From NCBI GenBank assembly GCA_009914645.1, contig VFLB01000282.1:1-5610 (forward strand): a DNA stretch of 5,610 bases, read 5' to 3'. This stretch comes from Synechococcaceae bacterium Bin_79_3 (GTDB lineage Bacteria > Cyanobacteriota > Cyanobacteriia > PCC-6307 > Cyanobiaceae). Below the pieces are notes generated by a model. The model was not told the DNA's origin. It saw only the letters and a program-made list of their open reading frames with translations, and searched no databases. Shown in pieces: positions 5,096 through 5,610 of this stretch. The position numbers and the translations under genes were made by a program. How positions within the stretch are numbered: position 1 is the first letter of the stretch; each line of letters opens with the position of its first letter.

Positions 5096-5610
5096 CTAGC
5101 TTTTGCTTCCCCCTAGGGGTTGCTTTGCAGGAATTCCCACCGCCCTTGGATAAGCTGCCGGGCAAGGGTTTTTTGGGGTTAGATGGATTACGTGTCTTTG
5201 GCCCCTGCCTTCAGGGAGCTCTAAGGCTTGGGGCTCCCCGGCCTTGGCCTGCAATATTCCGCAGATTTCACAGAGTTTTTGCTGATCTACGGCGTTCCAC
5301 TGCCCCCGATAAAGCAGAGCGGTGGCATTTGGCGCCAATAGGGGCACTAAGTATTCAGCTACCACCGCAGCTGGTGCTACGGCCCTGGCTACCGCCAATT
5401 GAAATTTGCCGCGGCAATTGGGATCGCGGCCGCTTTTTTCAGCTCTTTCACAGCGCAGCACAATTCTTTCTGCTAGCCCCAACTCCTGGGCCATTGCTCT
5501 AACCGCCTCAAGTTTTCTACCAACTGAATCCACCAGGGTTAATTGGGCCTTGGGGAGCGCGATTGCGATGGCAAGGCCTGGAAAGCCACCACCGGTGCCC
5601 ACATCCACCA
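5096..5610 (-). CDS. rsmG: 16S rRNA (guanine-527-N7)-methyltransferase RsmG, 5'-truncated
   Basis: SAM-dependent enzyme that makes m7G527 in 16S rRNA; its loss gives low-level streptomycin resistance in studied bacteria. The visible part, about 171 residues, begins in the SAM-binding motif VDVGTGGGFPGLAIA at the right edge. It continues with LTLVDSVGRKLEAVRAMAQELGL, which places the adenosine-binding Asp on strand 2, and ERIVLRCERAE, then VARAVAPAAVVAEYLVPLL and LLYRGQW. The N-terminal ~80 residues and the start lie beyond the window, and the GTG at 5608 is an internal Val codon. The C-terminal tail (AYPRAVGIPAKQPLGG) fits the usual RsmG ending with PRxxGxPxxxPL. The gene converges on the aldo/keto reductase with only 2 bases between stops. 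Formerly called gidB. Confidence 0.96.
   Translation of the reverse strand, partial: VDVGTGGGFPGLAIAIALPKAQLTLVDSVGRKLEAVRAMAQELGLAERIVLRCERAEKSGRDPNCRGKFQLAVARAVAPAAVVAEYLVPLLAPNATALLYRGQWNAVDQQKLCEICGILQAKAGEPQALELPEGRGQRHVIHLTPKNPCPAAYPRAVGIPAKQPLGGSKS

Noticed and set aside
5110..5119. Palindrome CCCCTAGGGG just after the reductase stop
   Set aside because: Only a 3-base stem with a 4-base loop could form and no T-run follows; it encodes Pro-Leu-Gly of the RsmG tail.
5426..5439. GCGGCCGC followed by six T, resembling an intrinsic terminator on the + strand
   Set aside because: The palindrome has no loop, so a stable hairpin cannot form, and it lies within well-conserved rsmG coding sequence.
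4999..5502. Long + strand open frame across the reductase end and rsmG
   Set aside because: It is the shadow of rsmG on the other strand; the translation shows no family motifs, whereas the opposite strand shows clear RsmG motifs.

Overview
The window most likely comes from a unicellular picocyanobacterium of the Synechococcus/Cyanobium/Prochlorococcus group. The evidence is the presence of Ycf35 (DUF1257, a family of cyanobacteria and red-algal plastids) beside a DUF2997 protein, a HEAT-repeat protein of the phycobilin-lyase-like type, and a single-cluster ferredoxin of a cyanobacterial/plastid kind. Gene packing is tight, few genes have a Shine-Dalgarno site, base composition is intermediate, and no complete HIP1 octamer (GCGATCGC) was seen. 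The genus is an inference from remembered protein families, not a computed result.

Layout from left to right: (1) the 3' part of rlmN on the + strand, cut by the window edge; (2) an AmpG-type muropeptide permease on the - strand, tail to tail with rlmN and overlapping it by 4 bases; (3) a 54-base divergent promoter region containing a near-perfect odd inverted repeat; (4) a run of six + strand genes: a 41-residue membrane peptide, a 260-residue HEAT-repeat protein, a DUF2997 protein, Ycf35, a [4Fe-4S] ferredoxin and an aldo/keto reductase; (5) the 3' part of rsmG on the - strand, cut by the window edge and ending 2 bases from the reductase stop.

rlmN and rsmG are rRNA/tRNA-modifying methyltransferases with well-known roles. 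AmpG would import anhydro-muropeptides for peptidoglycan recycling, though no partner enzyme of that pathway is in view. The central run is the least understood part. DUF2997 and ycf35 overlap by 23 bases, the ferredoxin gene begins at or just after the ycf35 stop, and the reductase starts 7 bases after the ferredoxin stop. Co-expression is therefore likely, and a redox-linked function is a reasonable but untested guess. No stretch longer than 70 bases lacks a gene. I saw no tRNA, rRNA, insertion sequence, CRISPR array or phage gene.

Nothing here is clearly a new system. The best candidate for undescribed biology is the DUF2997/Ycf35/ferredoxin/aldo-keto reductase block, in which the reductase resembles a family that often carries its own C-terminal Fe-S cysteines but has none itself.
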